Assembly: GCA_034411955.1 (NCBI GenBank)
Contig: DAOUMF010000215.1
Span: forward strand, 1-19,179
Reading direction: 5' to 3'
From: DAOUMF01 sp034411955
GTDB taxonomy: Bacteria; Chloroflexota; Dehalococcoidia; SM23-28-2; RBG-16-64-32
Length of the DNA: 19,179 bases
Shown: one piece after another, positions 5,959-13,680 of the stretch
Layout of the letters: each line of letters starts with the position of its first letter
Numbering within the stretch: position 1 is the first letter of the stretch
The notes under the pieces: generated by a model
What the model saw: only the letters and a program-made list of their open reading frames with translations
What the model was told of the DNA's origin: nothing
Databases searched by the model: none
Position numbers and translations under genes: made by a program

Positions 5959-7467
5959 GTGGACATCAAGGTCGAAAAGGGCGATCTCGCCCAGCACCCG
6001 GCCAAGGCCGTCATCGTCAACCTGTTCGAGGAGGTGAAGAAGCCCGGCGGCGGCACCGGCGCCGTTGATAGGGCCTTGGACGGCGCCATCAGCCAACTCA
6101 TCGCCGATGGTGAGATCAAGGGGAAGAAGAGCGAGCTCACCCTCATTCACACCCTGGGCAAGCTGCCCACGCCGCGTGTGCTCGTCGTAGGCCTGGGCAA
6201 GCAGAAGGAGTTCGGCCTGGACACCATCCGCGACGTCACCGGCACAGCGCTGCGCCGGCTCCGCAACGTAGGCGCCGCCACGGTGGCTACTATCATCCAC
6301 GGCGGCGGCATCGCCGGCCTAGAGCCGGAAGCCTGCGCCCAGGCCATCGCCGAGGGAGCGGTCATGGGTCTGTACCGCTTCGACCGCCTCAAGAAGCCAG
6401 ACGAGAACCAAAAGCAGATCGATTCTGTCACCCTGGTGGAGTTCGATGAGTCCAAGCTAGCCTTGCTGGAGCGCGGCGTGGAGCGCGGCCTCATCCTGGG
6501 CCAGGCAGCCAACCACGCCCGCGACATGGCTAACGAGCCAGCCAACCTGTTTACACCCTCGGTCATGGCGGAACGGGCGCAGGCGCTGGCCCACGACGCC
6601 GGGCTCGAATGCCAGGTTCTGGAGAGAGCGGAGATGGAGAAGATGGGCATGGGCGCCCTTCTCGGCGTGGCCGCCGGGTCCGCCCAGCCCCCTAAGTTCA
6701 TCGTCCTCCGCCACCGCGGCAACAGCGGCGCCCAGGAGGCCATCGGCCTGCTGGGCAAGGGGATCACCTTCGATTCCGGCGGCATCTCCATCAAGCCGTC
6801 CCGCGGCATGGAAGAGATGAAGGGCGACATGTCGGGCGGGGCCGCCGTTATCTCCGCCATGTGGGCACTGGCCAAGCTGAAAGCGCCGCTGAACGTGACG
6901 ACCGTCGTGCCTGCCACCGAGAACATGCCCTCCGGGTCGGCGACGAAGCCGGGGGACGTCCTCCGCGCCATGAACGGCAAGACCATCGAGGTCATCAACA
7001 CCGACGCCGAGGGCCGCCTCATCCTGGCCGACGCCATCTGCTACGCCCGCCAGGAGAAGCTCTCCCCCATCATCGACGTAGCCACGCTGACGGGGGCGAT
7101 GCAGATCGCCCTGGGCCCAGCGGCCACCGGCTTCATGACCAATGACGACGCCCTGGCCGAGGAGGTGGTCAAGGCCGGAGAGGCCTGCGGCGAGCGTATG
7201 TGGCGCTTCCCCCTCATAGACGAATACCACGAGTCGCTGAAGAGCACCATCGCCGACATCAAGAACACCGGCAGCCGCTTCGGGGGCGCCATCAGCGCCG
7301 CCAAGTTCCTCCACTTCTTCGTCGAGGACACCCCCTGGCTGCATATCGACATGTCCCCCACGGACGACGTGGACAAGGACAAGGGCGCCTGGGTGAAGGG
7401 CGCCACCGGCATCCCCACCCGCACGCTGGTGAACCTAGTGCTGTCCCTAGCAGAGAAGAGAAAGTAG
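5959..7467 (+). CDS. pepA: leucyl aminopeptidase (M17 family)
   Basis: Cytosolic dinuclear metal aminopeptidase that removes N-terminal residues from peptides. The 502-residue length is typical. The catalytic domain has GKGITFDSGG with Lys267 and Asp272, Lys279, MKGDMSGGA with Asp290, and the M17 signature NTDAEGRL with Asp349, Glu351 and Arg353, so all metal ligands and catalytic residues are present. Residues 1-160 form the variable N-terminal domain. The start is a GTG with AAAAGGGG 5-6 nt upstream, behind a good promoter. The next gene begins 4 nt after its stop, so they are cotranscribed. Some M17 proteins in other bacteria also bind DNA; nothing here tests that. Confidence 0.96.
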   Translation: MDIKVEKGDLAQHPAKAVIVNLFEEVKKPGGGTGAVDRALDGAISQLIADGEIKGKKSELTLIHTLGKLPTPRVLVVGLGKQKEFGLDTIRDVTGTALRRLRNVGAATVATIIHGGGIAGLEPEACAQAIAEGAVMGLYRFDRLKKPDENQKQIDSVTLVEFDESKLALLERGVERGLILGQAANHARDMANEPANLFTPSVMAERAQALAHDAGLECQVLERAEMEKMGMGALLGVAAGSAQPPKFIVLRHRGNSGAQEAIGLLGKGITFDSGGISIKPSRGMEEMKGDMSGGAAVISAMWALAKLKAPLNVTTVVPATENMPSGSATKPGDVLRAMNGKTIEVINTDAEGRLILADAICYARQEKLSPIIDVATLTGAMQIALGPAATGFMTNDDALAEEVVKAGEACGERMWRFPLIDEYHESLKSTIADIKNTGSRFGGAISAAKFLHFFVEDTPWLHIDMSPTDDVDKDKGAWVKGATGIPTRTLVNLVLSLAEKRK

Positions 7468-7471
7468 GCAG

Positions 7472-8455
7472 ATGCCAACGGTTCCGCTGGAGCCCGTCGG
7501 CTCCCTGACCGTCACCATCCTCGTCGACAACGCCGCCGACGTACTGCTGCCCGACCAGGGGCCGGCCAAGCGACCCGGTCTAGGTGGCCGCGACATCCCG
7601 CGCCTGCCCGCCGCGTTCCTTGAGGGCGGCGAAACGTTCGATGTCCCGCTGGCCGAGCACGGCTTCTCCGCCCTCGTCTCCATTCAGAAGGAAGGCCGCG
7701 AGCACCGCGTCCTCTTCGACACGGGGCTTACCCCCAACGGGCTGGTGGACAACATGCGTCGCCTCAGCCTCTCCCCCAAAGACATCGAGACCATCGTCCT
7801 CAGCCACGGACACTTCGACCACACCACCGGCCTCGACGGCCTCGCCCGCGCCCTGGGCCGCCCCAACCTGCCCGTGATCATCCACCCCGAGTTCTGGAGC
7901 CGCCGCCGCATAGCCCTGCCCGGCCGCGAGCCTTTCGAGCTGCCCTCCACCAGCAAGTCCGCCCTCCTGGGCGCCGGCTTCGACGTCATCGAAGAGAGCC
8001 AGCCTTCCTTCCTCCTCGACGGCTCCCTCCTGGTCACGGGGGAGGTGGACCGCACCACCGAGTTCGAGCGGGGCTTCCCGATCCACCAGGCTCTGCGGGA
8101 CGGACAGTGGCAACCGGACCCCCTCATCCTCGACGACCAGGCGCTGGTGATGAACGTCCGCGATAAGGGCCTGGTGGTGCTGACGGGGTGCGGCCACGCG
8201 GGAGTGGTCAACATCGTGCGGTACGCCAGGAAGCTCACCGGCGTAGACCGCCTGTACGCGGTCATGGGCGGCTTTCACCTCAACGGCCCCCTGTTCGAGC
8301 CGATCATCCCGGACACCTGCGCCGCGCTGGCGGAGCTGGCGCCGCAGGTGATTGTGCCCACCCACTGCACCGGCTGGAAGGCGACTCACGCCCTGGCGGC
8401 CCAATTCCCCGACGCCTTCATCCAGAACACCATCGGCACCCGCTACGAGCTGTAG
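7472..8455 (+). CDS. MBL-fold metallo-hydrolase (COG1237-like)
   Basis: A 327-residue metallo-beta-lactamase-fold protein. The metal motif SHGHFDH gives His112, His114, Asp116 and His117; further candidate ligands are His242 in TGCGHAGVVN, His269 in GGFHL and His298 in PTHCTGW. The GCGHAGVVN and GGFHL blocks are characteristic of the group that includes archaeal dihydropterin ribofuranosyl-aminobenzene phosphate synthase (MJ0301 type). A bacterial function for this group is not established, so only hydrolase is assigned. It starts 4 nt after the pepA stop and is followed 29 nt later by the CoA-binding gene, forming a three-gene operon. Confidence 0.88.
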   Translation: MPTVPLEPVGSLTVTILVDNAADVLLPDQGPAKRPGLGGRDIPRLPAAFLEGGETFDVPLAEHGFSALVSIQKEGREHRVLFDTGLTPNGLVDNMRRLSLSPKDIETIVLSHGHFDHTTGLDGLARALGRPNLPVIIHPEFWSRRRIALPGREPFELPSTSKSALLGAGFDVIEESQPSFLLDGSLLVTGEVDRTTEFERGFPIHQALRDGQWQPDPLILDDQALVMNVRDKGLVVLTGCGHAGVVNIVRYARKLTGVDRLYAVMGGFHLNGPLFEPIIPDTCAALAELAPQVIVPTHCTGWKATHALAAQFPDAFIQNTIGTRYEL

Positions 8456-8484
8456 CCGCCATAGGGCAAGCAAAGGGAGGAACC

Positions 8485-8958
8485 ATGCCCACGCTGAAAG
8501 AAGCAGTCGATGACTTCCTGGCTCAGAAGCGGATTGCCGTCGTGGGGGTCTCGCGCAGCTCAGACCAAGCCGCCAATCTCGTCTACCGGGGCCTCCGCAA
8601 GGCGACCTACGAAGTCTTCGCCGTCAACCCCAACGCCGACGAAGTGGAGGGCGACGCCTGCTACCCCGACCTCAAGTCGATCTCGGGCGGCGTTGACGCA
8701 GTGGTCGTCGCCACCTCTCCAGAGGTTACCGAGGCCATCGTGCGCGACTGCTCAGCGCAGGGCATCGCGCGCGTGTGGATGCACCGCTCGTTCGGCAAAG
8801 GCAGCGTCTCCGGGCGGGCGGTCGACTTCTGCCGGGAGAACGGCATCACCGCCATCGCCGGCGGCTGCCCCATGATGTTCATTCCAACGGCGGACATCGC
8901 CCACAGGTGCATGCGCTGGATCTTGAACCTCACGGCAGGCCTGCCCAAGCAGGCCTGA
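8485..8958 (+). CDS. CoA-binding (YccU-like) Rossmann protein
   Basis: A 157-residue single-domain CoA-binding protein: KRIAVVGVSRSSDQAAN forms the first strand and nucleotide loop, followed by YEVFAVNPNADEVEG, CYPDLKSI, VDAVVVATSP and a GGCPMMF segment near the C-terminus. Members of this family resemble the CoA-binding part of succinyl-CoA synthetase alpha but lack a catalytic half; their role is unknown. The ATG at 8485 has AAAGGGAGG about 4 nt upstream, which sets the start although the frame is open much further back through the previous gene. A 9-bp hairpin spans the end of the gene. Confidence 0.88.
   Translation: MPTLKEAVDDFLAQKRIAVVGVSRSSDQAANLVYRGLRKATYEVFAVNPNADEVEGDACYPDLKSISGGVDAVVVATSPEVTEAIVRDCSAQGIARVWMHRSFGKGSVSGRAVDFCRENGITAIAGGCPMMFIPTADIAHRCMRWILNLTAGLPKQA
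8936..8957 (+). terminator. 9-bp hairpin across the stop codon, no U-tract
   Basis: CAGGCCTGC (8936-8944) and GCAGGCCTG (8949-8957) form a perfect 9-bp GC-rich stem with a CCAA loop, ending within the TGA of the CoA-binding gene. It lies at the end of the pepA operon and before the TetR promoter. No run of T follows, so it is either a U-less terminator, an mRNA 3'-end stabiliser, or a coincidence of coding sequence. Confidence 0.4.
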
Positions 8959-9035
8959 CCTCGTCGCATTGGAGCGCCCGCGGCTCCCCCAGGTGAGGAG
9001 CTAGGCGCGAAGAGGTACCGCCCCGCTATTCCCTC

Positions 9036-9064
9036 TTGACACAAGCAGAGGCAGACATTATTGT
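9036..9064 (+). promoter_or_regulatory. sigma70-type promoter of the TetR-ABC operon
   Basis: A perfect -35 TTGACA (9036-9041) is followed after 17 nt by TATTGT (9059-9064), 4 of 6 to consensus. The predicted start near 9071 coincides with the first base of the palindromic operator, so bound repressor would block transcription. Confidence 0.65.
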
Positions 9065-9070
9065 GGTATT

Positions 9071-9086
9071 GACTGACCGGTCAGTC
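9071..9086 (+). promoter_or_regulatory. perfect 16-bp palindromic operator for the TetR regulator
   Basis: GACTGACCGGTCAGTC is an exact 16-bp palindrome immediately downstream of the -10 box and 20 nt before the TetR start codon. The GACCGGTC core resembles operators of TetR/AcrR regulators. Autorepression and control of the downstream ABC genes is the natural inference. Confidence 0.75.
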
Positions 9087-9106
9087 GACCCCAAGGAGCG
9101 TGTCGT

Positions 9107-9718
9107 ATGGCGAATGAATTCACACTGGAGAGCAAGCGCCGCGGTCAGATCATCTCCGCCGCCAGACAGGTGTTCTCGCGCAAGGGCTATGACGCTGCAA
9201 CCGTGGACGAGATCGCCGAGGGCGCCCGCGTGAGTAAGGGCCTAATCTACCATTACTTTCGAAGTAAAGAAGACATCCTTGTGGCCACAGCCGAGGCCTG
9301 GCTGGACGCCTTTGAGGAGGACACGAAGCGGATGACCACCGCTGAAGCCACGGCGCGCGGCAAGCTTCTGGCCGTGCAGCGGCTGCACACGGAGGGAACG
9401 ATCAAAGGATGGGATTTCGTCCTGGTCCAGGTCGAATTCTGGTCCGAGTTGCTCCGCCAGCCGGAGATCGCCCATCACTACGCGCGGATGTTTCGGAACG
9501 CCCGCTCGCTTCTGGCCGCGACTATCGAGGAAGGCATCGCCAGCGGGGAGTTTCGTCCCGTGCCCGCGAAGGAGGTGGCTTCCCTCATGCTGGCGATGGT
9601 CGATGGGCTGACGCTCCAGCGCATGGCAGACAAGCGTGCCTTCAGTTGGCGAAGCGTCTCAGATGCTATGGATGACCTGCTCTTCAACGGCCTGCTGACA
9701 CGAGGAAAGGAAGGGTAG
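9107..9718 (+). CDS. TetR/AcrR-family transcriptional regulator
   Basis: The 203-residue protein has the N-terminal TetR helix-turn-helix over about residues 9-58: IISAARQVFSRKGYDAATVD, EIAEGARVSKGLIYHYFRSK and EDIL, a textbook match. The rest is the helical ligand-binding and dimerisation region with no recognisable ligand specificity. AAGGAG lies 8 nt before the ATG. A perfect palindrome sits at the predicted transcription start, implying autorepression. The ABC permease gene starts 5 nt after its stop, so regulator and transporter are cotranscribed, as in many drug- or lipid-responsive efflux operons. Confidence 0.95.
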   Translation: MANEFTLESKRRGQIISAARQVFSRKGYDAATVDEIAEGARVSKGLIYHYFRSKEDILVATAEAWLDAFEEDTKRMTTAEATARGKLLAVQRLHTEGTIKGWDFVLVQVEFWSELLRQPEIAHHYARMFRNARSLLAATIEEGIASGEFRPVPAKEVASLMLAMVDGLTLQRMADKRAFSWRSVSDAMDDLLFNGLLTRGKEG

Positions 9719-9723
9719 ACACG

Positions 9724-10839
9724 ATGTCCTTCATTGCCCTCATCATCAAGAACCTAGTCCGTCAGCGTATTCGCTCCGGCCTGACGATCCTCGGCATCAG
9801 CATGGGCATTACTACGGTCGTGGCGCTGGGCGTCGTGACCAGCAGCCTCAAACAGTCGGCCGGCGAAATCATCCGCCTTGGCGAGGCCGACTTCATGGTC
9901 GCCCAGGAGGGCGCCGCGGACCTCACCTTCAGTATCGTCTCCCGAGAGGACGCGAACGCCCTCGACCGGTACCCGGACGTGGCCCGCGCCGAAGGCGTCC
10001 TGTTTCACGTGGGCCGAGTCGGCTCCAACCCGTTCTTCTTCCTGATAGGCCGCGATGCTCAGGGCCTGGCTACCAGCCCTCCGTCGTCTATCGAAGGCCA
10101 GCTCTTGGCCCCAGACGCTATCGATGAGGTGATGCTCGGCAAGCGCGCCGCGGACGACCTCAACGCCCAGGTTGGCGACACGGTCACCATCGAAGACATC
10201 GCCTTTCAAGTAGTTGGGATCTACCAGACCGGGAAGCTCCTGGAGGACGGCGGCGCCTACGCCCCCCTGTCAGTCGTGCAGGAGATCGCGGCCAAGCCTG
10301 ATGTGGTTACGGCCGTCTTCGTCACCGTTGAGCCCGGAGCCGATGCGGCCGTTGTGGCCGACAGCATCGAGGAGGACTTCCAGAACCTGGCTACGATCTC
10401 CAATGTTGACGAGTACAGCAAAGTTGATCAGGGCATACAGTTCATGGACGCCGCGAACATCGCCATCTCCGTGCTGGCCGTTGGCATCGGTGCCATCGGG
10501 GTGATGAACACGATGGTCATGTCGGTGCTAGAGCGCACCCGAGAGATCGGGATCCTGCGCGCGGTCGGCTGGAGCGGGCGCAGAATCCTGCGCATGATCA
10601 TCGGCGAATCGCTGCTCCTGTGCGTGATCGCGGCCGCCGTGGGCGCGACACTGGGCGTGCTTGCCACCAGGGCCATCCTGCTGATCGACATGGTCAGGAA
10701 CCTGCTCGAGCCGCAATACACCCTTGATATCTTCATCCGAGGGCTCGTCGTTGCCGTAGTGGTGGCCCTCCTCGGCGCCATCTACCCGGCGTTGCGTGCG
10801 GTGCGCCTGACTCCCATAGAGGCTCTGCGCTATGAATAA
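9724..10839 (+). CDS. ABC transporter permease, MacB/FtsX type
   Basis: A 371-residue permease with the MacB/LolC/FtsX layout: one N-terminal transmembrane segment (about 17-40), a large extracytoplasmic domain (about 41-240, MacB_PCD-like), then three C-terminal hydrophobic segments in an FtsX domain. The FtsX region includes GVMNTMVMSVLERTREIGIL and RAVGWSGRRI, the characteristic coupling region, and ends YPALRAVRLTPIEALRYE. Such proteins transmit ATP-driven force across the membrane for export or lipoprotein handling rather than import. It is translationally coupled to the ATPase gene by an 8-nt overlap. The substrate is unknown. Confidence 0.93.
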   Translation: MSFIALIIKNLVRQRIRSGLTILGISMGITTVVALGVVTSSLKQSAGEIIRLGEADFMVAQEGAADLTFSIVSREDANALDRYPDVARAEGVLFHVGRVGSNPFFFLIGRDAQGLATSPPSSIEGQLLAPDAIDEVMLGKRAADDLNAQVGDTVTIEDIAFQVVGIYQTGKLLEDGGAYAPLSVVQEIAAKPDVVTAVFVTVEPGADAAVVADSIEEDFQNLATISNVDEYSKVDQGIQFMDAANIAISVLAVGIGAIGVMNTMVMSVLERTREIGILRAVGWSGRRILRMIIGESLLLCVIAAAVGATLGVLATRAILLIDMVRNLLEPQYTLDIFIRGLVVAVVVALLGAIYPALRAVRLTPIEALRYE

Positions 10840-11557
10840 TGGTCAACCCGCCGTTGAAGTCAGCGGTCTCGTCAAGACCTTCGAAGGCGGCCTCATCCGC
10901 GCCCTCGATGGCACCGATCTCACAGTCGCGCCTGGCGAGTTCGTCGCCGTTGTCGGCCCGTCCGGGTGCGGCAAGTCAACGCTCCTTCACCTCATCGCCG
11001 CCTTGGACCGGCCGGACGCGGGAACGATCAGAGTCAACGGACGCGATCTGGCCGAGGAGCGCAACTTGGCCCGCTACCGTGCGCGGGAGGTCGGGCTCGT
11101 CTTCCAACTGGACAACCTGCTGCCTACCCTCGGCGCCAGCGAGAACGTCCAGGTGCCGATGTTCGAGGTGGGCGTTTCAGCCCCAGAGCGCCGCAAACGG
11201 GCGAGCGCGCTACTCACACAGGTGGGCCTGAGCAAGAAGGGGAAGAACTTACCGACCGAGCTGTCCGGCGGAGAGCGCCAGCGGGTGGCTATGGCGCGCG
11301 CACTGGCGAACGACCCGGCGATCCTCCTAGCCGACGAACCTACAGGCAGGCTGGACTCCCAGTCCGGCCGTATGGTGCTCGATCTGCTGAAGGAACTCCG
11401 GCAGAGCCGCGGCCTGACGGTAGTCCTAGTGACCCACGAGGACAGCGTAGCTCAGCGCGCGCACCGGATCGTGCGGATGCTGGATGGCCGTATCGTCGGT
11501 GAGGAGATCCTGACACGGCACCCAGGGCAGTCCCTAACGCCGTCCTCGCCCGCCTAG
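10832..11557 (+). CDS. ABC transporter ATP-binding protein, MacB/LolD type
   Basis: A 241-residue ATPase with Walker A GPSGCGKST (42-50), Q-loop Gln92 in VFQLDNLLPTL, signature LSGGERQR (144-151), Walker B ILLADE (164-169) and switch His202. The VFQ.DNLLPTL segment and length match the MacB/LolD/FtsE group that pairs with FtsX-type permeases. The usual TGNLDS after Walker B reads TGRLDS. It overlaps the permease stop by 8 nt and so probably works with it. The stop codon shares the CTAG tetranucleotide with the convergent YtfJ gene. No terminator is visible after it. Confidence 0.95.
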   Translation: MNNGQPAVEVSGLVKTFEGGLIRALDGTDLTVAPGEFVAVVGPSGCGKSTLLHLIAALDRPDAGTIRVNGRDLAEERNLARYRAREVGLVFQLDNLLPTLGASENVQVPMFEVGVSAPERRKRASALLTQVGLSKKGKNLPTELSGGERQRVAMARALANDPAILLADEPTGRLDSQSGRMVLDLLKELRQSRGLTVVLVTHEDSVAQRAHRIVRMLDGRIVGEEILTRHPGQSLTPSSPA

Positions 11558-11958
11558 CGGCCGCGGGCCTTACTTCCGCCGCCCCCCCGCAGGGCGCGGA
11601 TGACCATCGCCAGGCCAAGGAAAATAGTGGCGGTGGTGATGATGCGCGTCCAATCGAAGATGGGCACCATGCGAGTCTCCGCGGCGGTGACCTCCACTAC
11701 GCCGATGGGATGGACGCGGACGCCGCCGCCACCACCGCTGCCCACGCCGCTACGACTAGAACCGTCGCCGCCCGGCTCCTCACGCGCCCTCGTCCCCGCC
11801 CCCGCCCCAAAGCCGTAGGCTACCGCCGCCACAGGGATGATCGTCTTATCGCCGATCTCCCGCGGCTCCCCGAACACCACCTCCACCTTGGCCGACCCTT
11901 TGACCCGATCCAGAAGCTCGCTGACGATGCGCTCACCGGTAAGGGCAGGCTCCTGCAT
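11554..11958 (-). CDS. YtfJ/GerW-like protein
   Basis: A 134-residue protein with the layout of the sporulation protein YtfJ (GerW) family: an N-terminal helix, VEVVFGEPREIGDKTIIPVA, YGFGAGAG, a glycine/serine-rich stretch, then VRVHPIGVVEV. A C-terminal hydrophobic segment (TATIFLGLAMVI) could be a membrane anchor. In Bacillus the family is linked to spore germination, but homologues are common in non-spore-formers, where the role is unknown. AGGAGG lies 6 nt before the ATG. It is the last gene of the coaX-led minus-strand group, 57 bp after the methyltransferase, and its stop overlaps the convergent ABC ATPase stop. Confidence 0.82.
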   Translation of the reverse strand: MQEPALTGERIVSELLDRVKGSAKVEVVFGEPREIGDKTIIPVAAVAYGFGAGAGTRAREEPGGDGSSRSGVGSGGGGGVRVHPIGVVEVTAAETRMVPIFDWTRIITTATIFLGLAMVIRALRGGGGSKARGR

Positions 11959-12015
11959 GGCGGACCTCCTCTCTGAACGAAAGGCTTGCGCGATTCAACC
12001 CCAGCTCGACGGGGT

Positions 12016-12831
12016 CTAGTTCTTGGCGGCCACGACGAGCAGCCAGTTGCGGGGCGAGGTCTCCAGCCCCAACTCCTCGAAGGCGGCCCGGGCGCCGTGC
12101 TTTAGCGCCTCGCTGCCCGGCTCCAGGGGCACGCCGGGCATCACTCCCTCGATGAACAGGCCGGACTCGCTAATGGCCTCGAACCCCTTCAGAGTCATCG
12201 GCACCGGCACGACCTGGTTCTCGCGCACGAGGAAGCCGTTGGCCTCCAGCAGGGCGCCGTACTCTTCCGGGCTCAAGGGCTGACGGGCCAGGGCCCGCTG
12301 CGCCTTATCGGGAGACAAGTCGTAGTTCTCACGAAGGAAGCGCAGGGCCTTCATCATCCAGCGCCGGTAGAACTGGATCGACTCTGGCGGCTCCGCTCCC
12401 AGGAAGAAGGCGGTGTTGAAGGAGAAGGTACCGCCCTTTCGCAGGCTCTGGTATACCTCTTGGACCACGGCCGCCTTCTCCTTCACCAGGTGGATGGCGT
12501 TGCAGAAGAACACCGCGTCCACCGGCCTGCGCACGAGCTGGGACAGCCGCTCCGCGCTCCCCTGAGCGAAGCGGACGACGGCACCGCTGATGTTCTCCAG
12601 ATTGCGCCGCGCCGCCTCTATCGCCGACTCCGAGGGCTCAACCGCGATAACCTCCGCGGTGGGCTCACTGGCCACCTCCGCCACCAGCAGCCTGGTGACC
12701 GCACCCGTGCCCGCTCCCAGGTCCACTACACGCTGGCCCGGCTGAGGCCGTGCCAGCGCCACCAGGCGCCGGTTAACATCCTCATAGAACGGGTTCTGGG
12801 AGAACTTCTCCAGAGTGAAGCCGTCTACCAT
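12016..12831 (-). CDS. class I SAM-dependent methyltransferase
   Basis: The protein has the SAM-binding motif I VVDLGAGTG (about 35-43), an acidic end of strand 2 (VIAVEPS), motif with FAQGSAERL, and VDAVFFCNAIHLV as the motif IV region, followed by LRKGGTFSFNTAF. The acceptor cannot be read from sequence. The frame opens at a GTG (12846) that overlaps the upstream stop as GTGA, but AAGGAGG lies 5 nt before the ATG at 12831, so that is the preferred start, giving 271 residues. It is coupled to the crotonase gene just upstream. The C-terminal half (about 150-271) is helical and unassigned. Confidence 0.87.
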   Translation of the reverse strand: MVDGFTLEKFSQNPFYEDVNRRLVALARPQPGQRVVDLGAGTGAVTRLLVAEVASEPTAEVIAVEPSESAIEAARRNLENISGAVVRFAQGSAERLSQLVRRPVDAVFFCNAIHLVKEKAAVVQEVYQSLRKGGTFSFNTAFFLGAEPPESIQFYRRWMMKALRFLRENYDLSPDKAQRALARQPLSPEEYGALLEANGFLVRENQVVPVPMTLKGFEAISESGLFIEGVMPGVPLEPGSEALKHGARAAFEELGLETSPRNWLLVVAAKN

Positions 12832-12842
12832 GGCGACCTCCT

Positions 12843-13673
12843 TCACGGCTTCCCGCGAGCGCTGTAGTCACCGAAGGGTCCGTCGCGCTGCTGCAGCGCC
12901 TCTCGGATGCCTTTCTCATCGATGAGTCTACGCCATGCCAGCCCCTCAGGGGTATGCCTCATGAGCCCGTCCAGGATGGAACCCAGAAGCTGGGTCGTGC
13001 GCAGACCCATGTTCTCGTAGGCCTGATTCACCAGCAGCTTCATCGACACCAGTTGGGATATCGGTATCTGGGCGATCCGGCGGGCCAGCGTGTCCACCTC
13101 TCGCTCCAAGTCCGCCGCTGGCACGGCCTTATGGATGAGCCCGATGCGCTCCGCCGTGCGCCCGTCCACCGGGTCACCGGTGAGGAGCAGCCGCTTGGCC
13201 CACTCCGGCCCCAAGCGGTAGACCCACATGGCCGTGGTCGGGGAGCCCCACACCCGCGCCGGCGCATAGCCGATCTGAGCGTCCTCCGCCGCCACTATCA
13301 GATCGCTGCACAGCACCATATCGGTGCCGCCAGCCACGCACCAGCCGTGCACCTGGGCGATGGTGGGCTTGCGGCTGTACCACAAGCTCATGAACTTGGC
13401 GACGAGAGCGGTCATCGTCGAATAGTCCCTCACGGGGTCCCACTGTGACGGTCCGCTGAACAGGCCCGGCTCCAGATCGAAGCCGGCGCAGAAGACACGT
13501 CCGGCACCCCGCAGGACAATGACGTGCACCTGCGGGTTCGCGTTGGCCTCGCCTACGGCCCGCTCCAGTTCGTCGGGCATCTTCAAGACGATGGCGTTCA
13601 GCCGCTCGGGGCGGTTGAGGGTAATCCTGGCCAGTGGGCCGTCCGTCTCGTAGATGATCGTCTCGTATGCCAT
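12843..13673 (-). CDS. crotonase (enoyl-CoA hydratase/isomerase) family protein, atypical active site
   Basis: A 276-residue crotonase-fold protein: ARITLNRPERLNA at the start, oxyanion-hole segment RVFCAGFDL (59-67), and VHGWCVAGGTDMVLCSDLIV (108-127) with the second oxyanion glycine pair. The two glutamates that hydratases use (rat mitochondrial enoyl-CoA hydratase Glu144 and Glu164) appear to be replaced: the first by Asp118 in GGTD and the second by residues in APARVWG. It therefore probably binds an acyl-CoA but may not be a simple hydratase; isomerase, thioesterase or other crotonase chemistry is possible. GAGG lies about 5 nt before the ATG. It sits 7 nt after coaBC. Confidence 0.9.
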   Translation of the reverse strand: MAYETIIYETDGPLARITLNRPERLNAIVLKMPDELERAVGEANANPQVHVIVLRGAGRVFCAGFDLEPGLFSGPSQWDPVRDYSTMTALVAKFMSLWYSRKPTIAQVHGWCVAGGTDMVLCSDLIVAAEDAQIGYAPARVWGSPTTAMWVYRLGPEWAKRLLLTGDPVDGRTAERIGLIHKAVPAADLEREVDTLARRIAQIPISQLVSMKLLVNQAYENMGLRTTQLLGSILDGLMRHTPEGLAWRRLIDEKGIREALQQRDGPFGDYSARGKP

Positions 13674-13680
13674 CTAGCCT

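Noticed and set aside
6147..7344. Two long minus-strand frames opposite pepA
   Set aside because: Both are shadows of the high-GC pepA coding sequence, with no family motifs or ribosome sites.
8188..8484. Upstream extension of the CoA-binding gene
   Set aside because: It overlaps the MBL-fold gene in another frame; a good Shine-Dalgarno and conserved N-terminus place the start at 8485.
10966..11502. 178-codon alternative frame inside the ABC ATPase gene
   Set aside because: Arg/Gly/Pro-rich shadow translation; the true frame carries all ABC motifs.
12832..12846. GTG start of the methyltransferase overlapping the crotonase stop
   Set aside because: The GTG's own codons form part of the AAGGAGG Shine-Dalgarno that serves the ATG at 12831.
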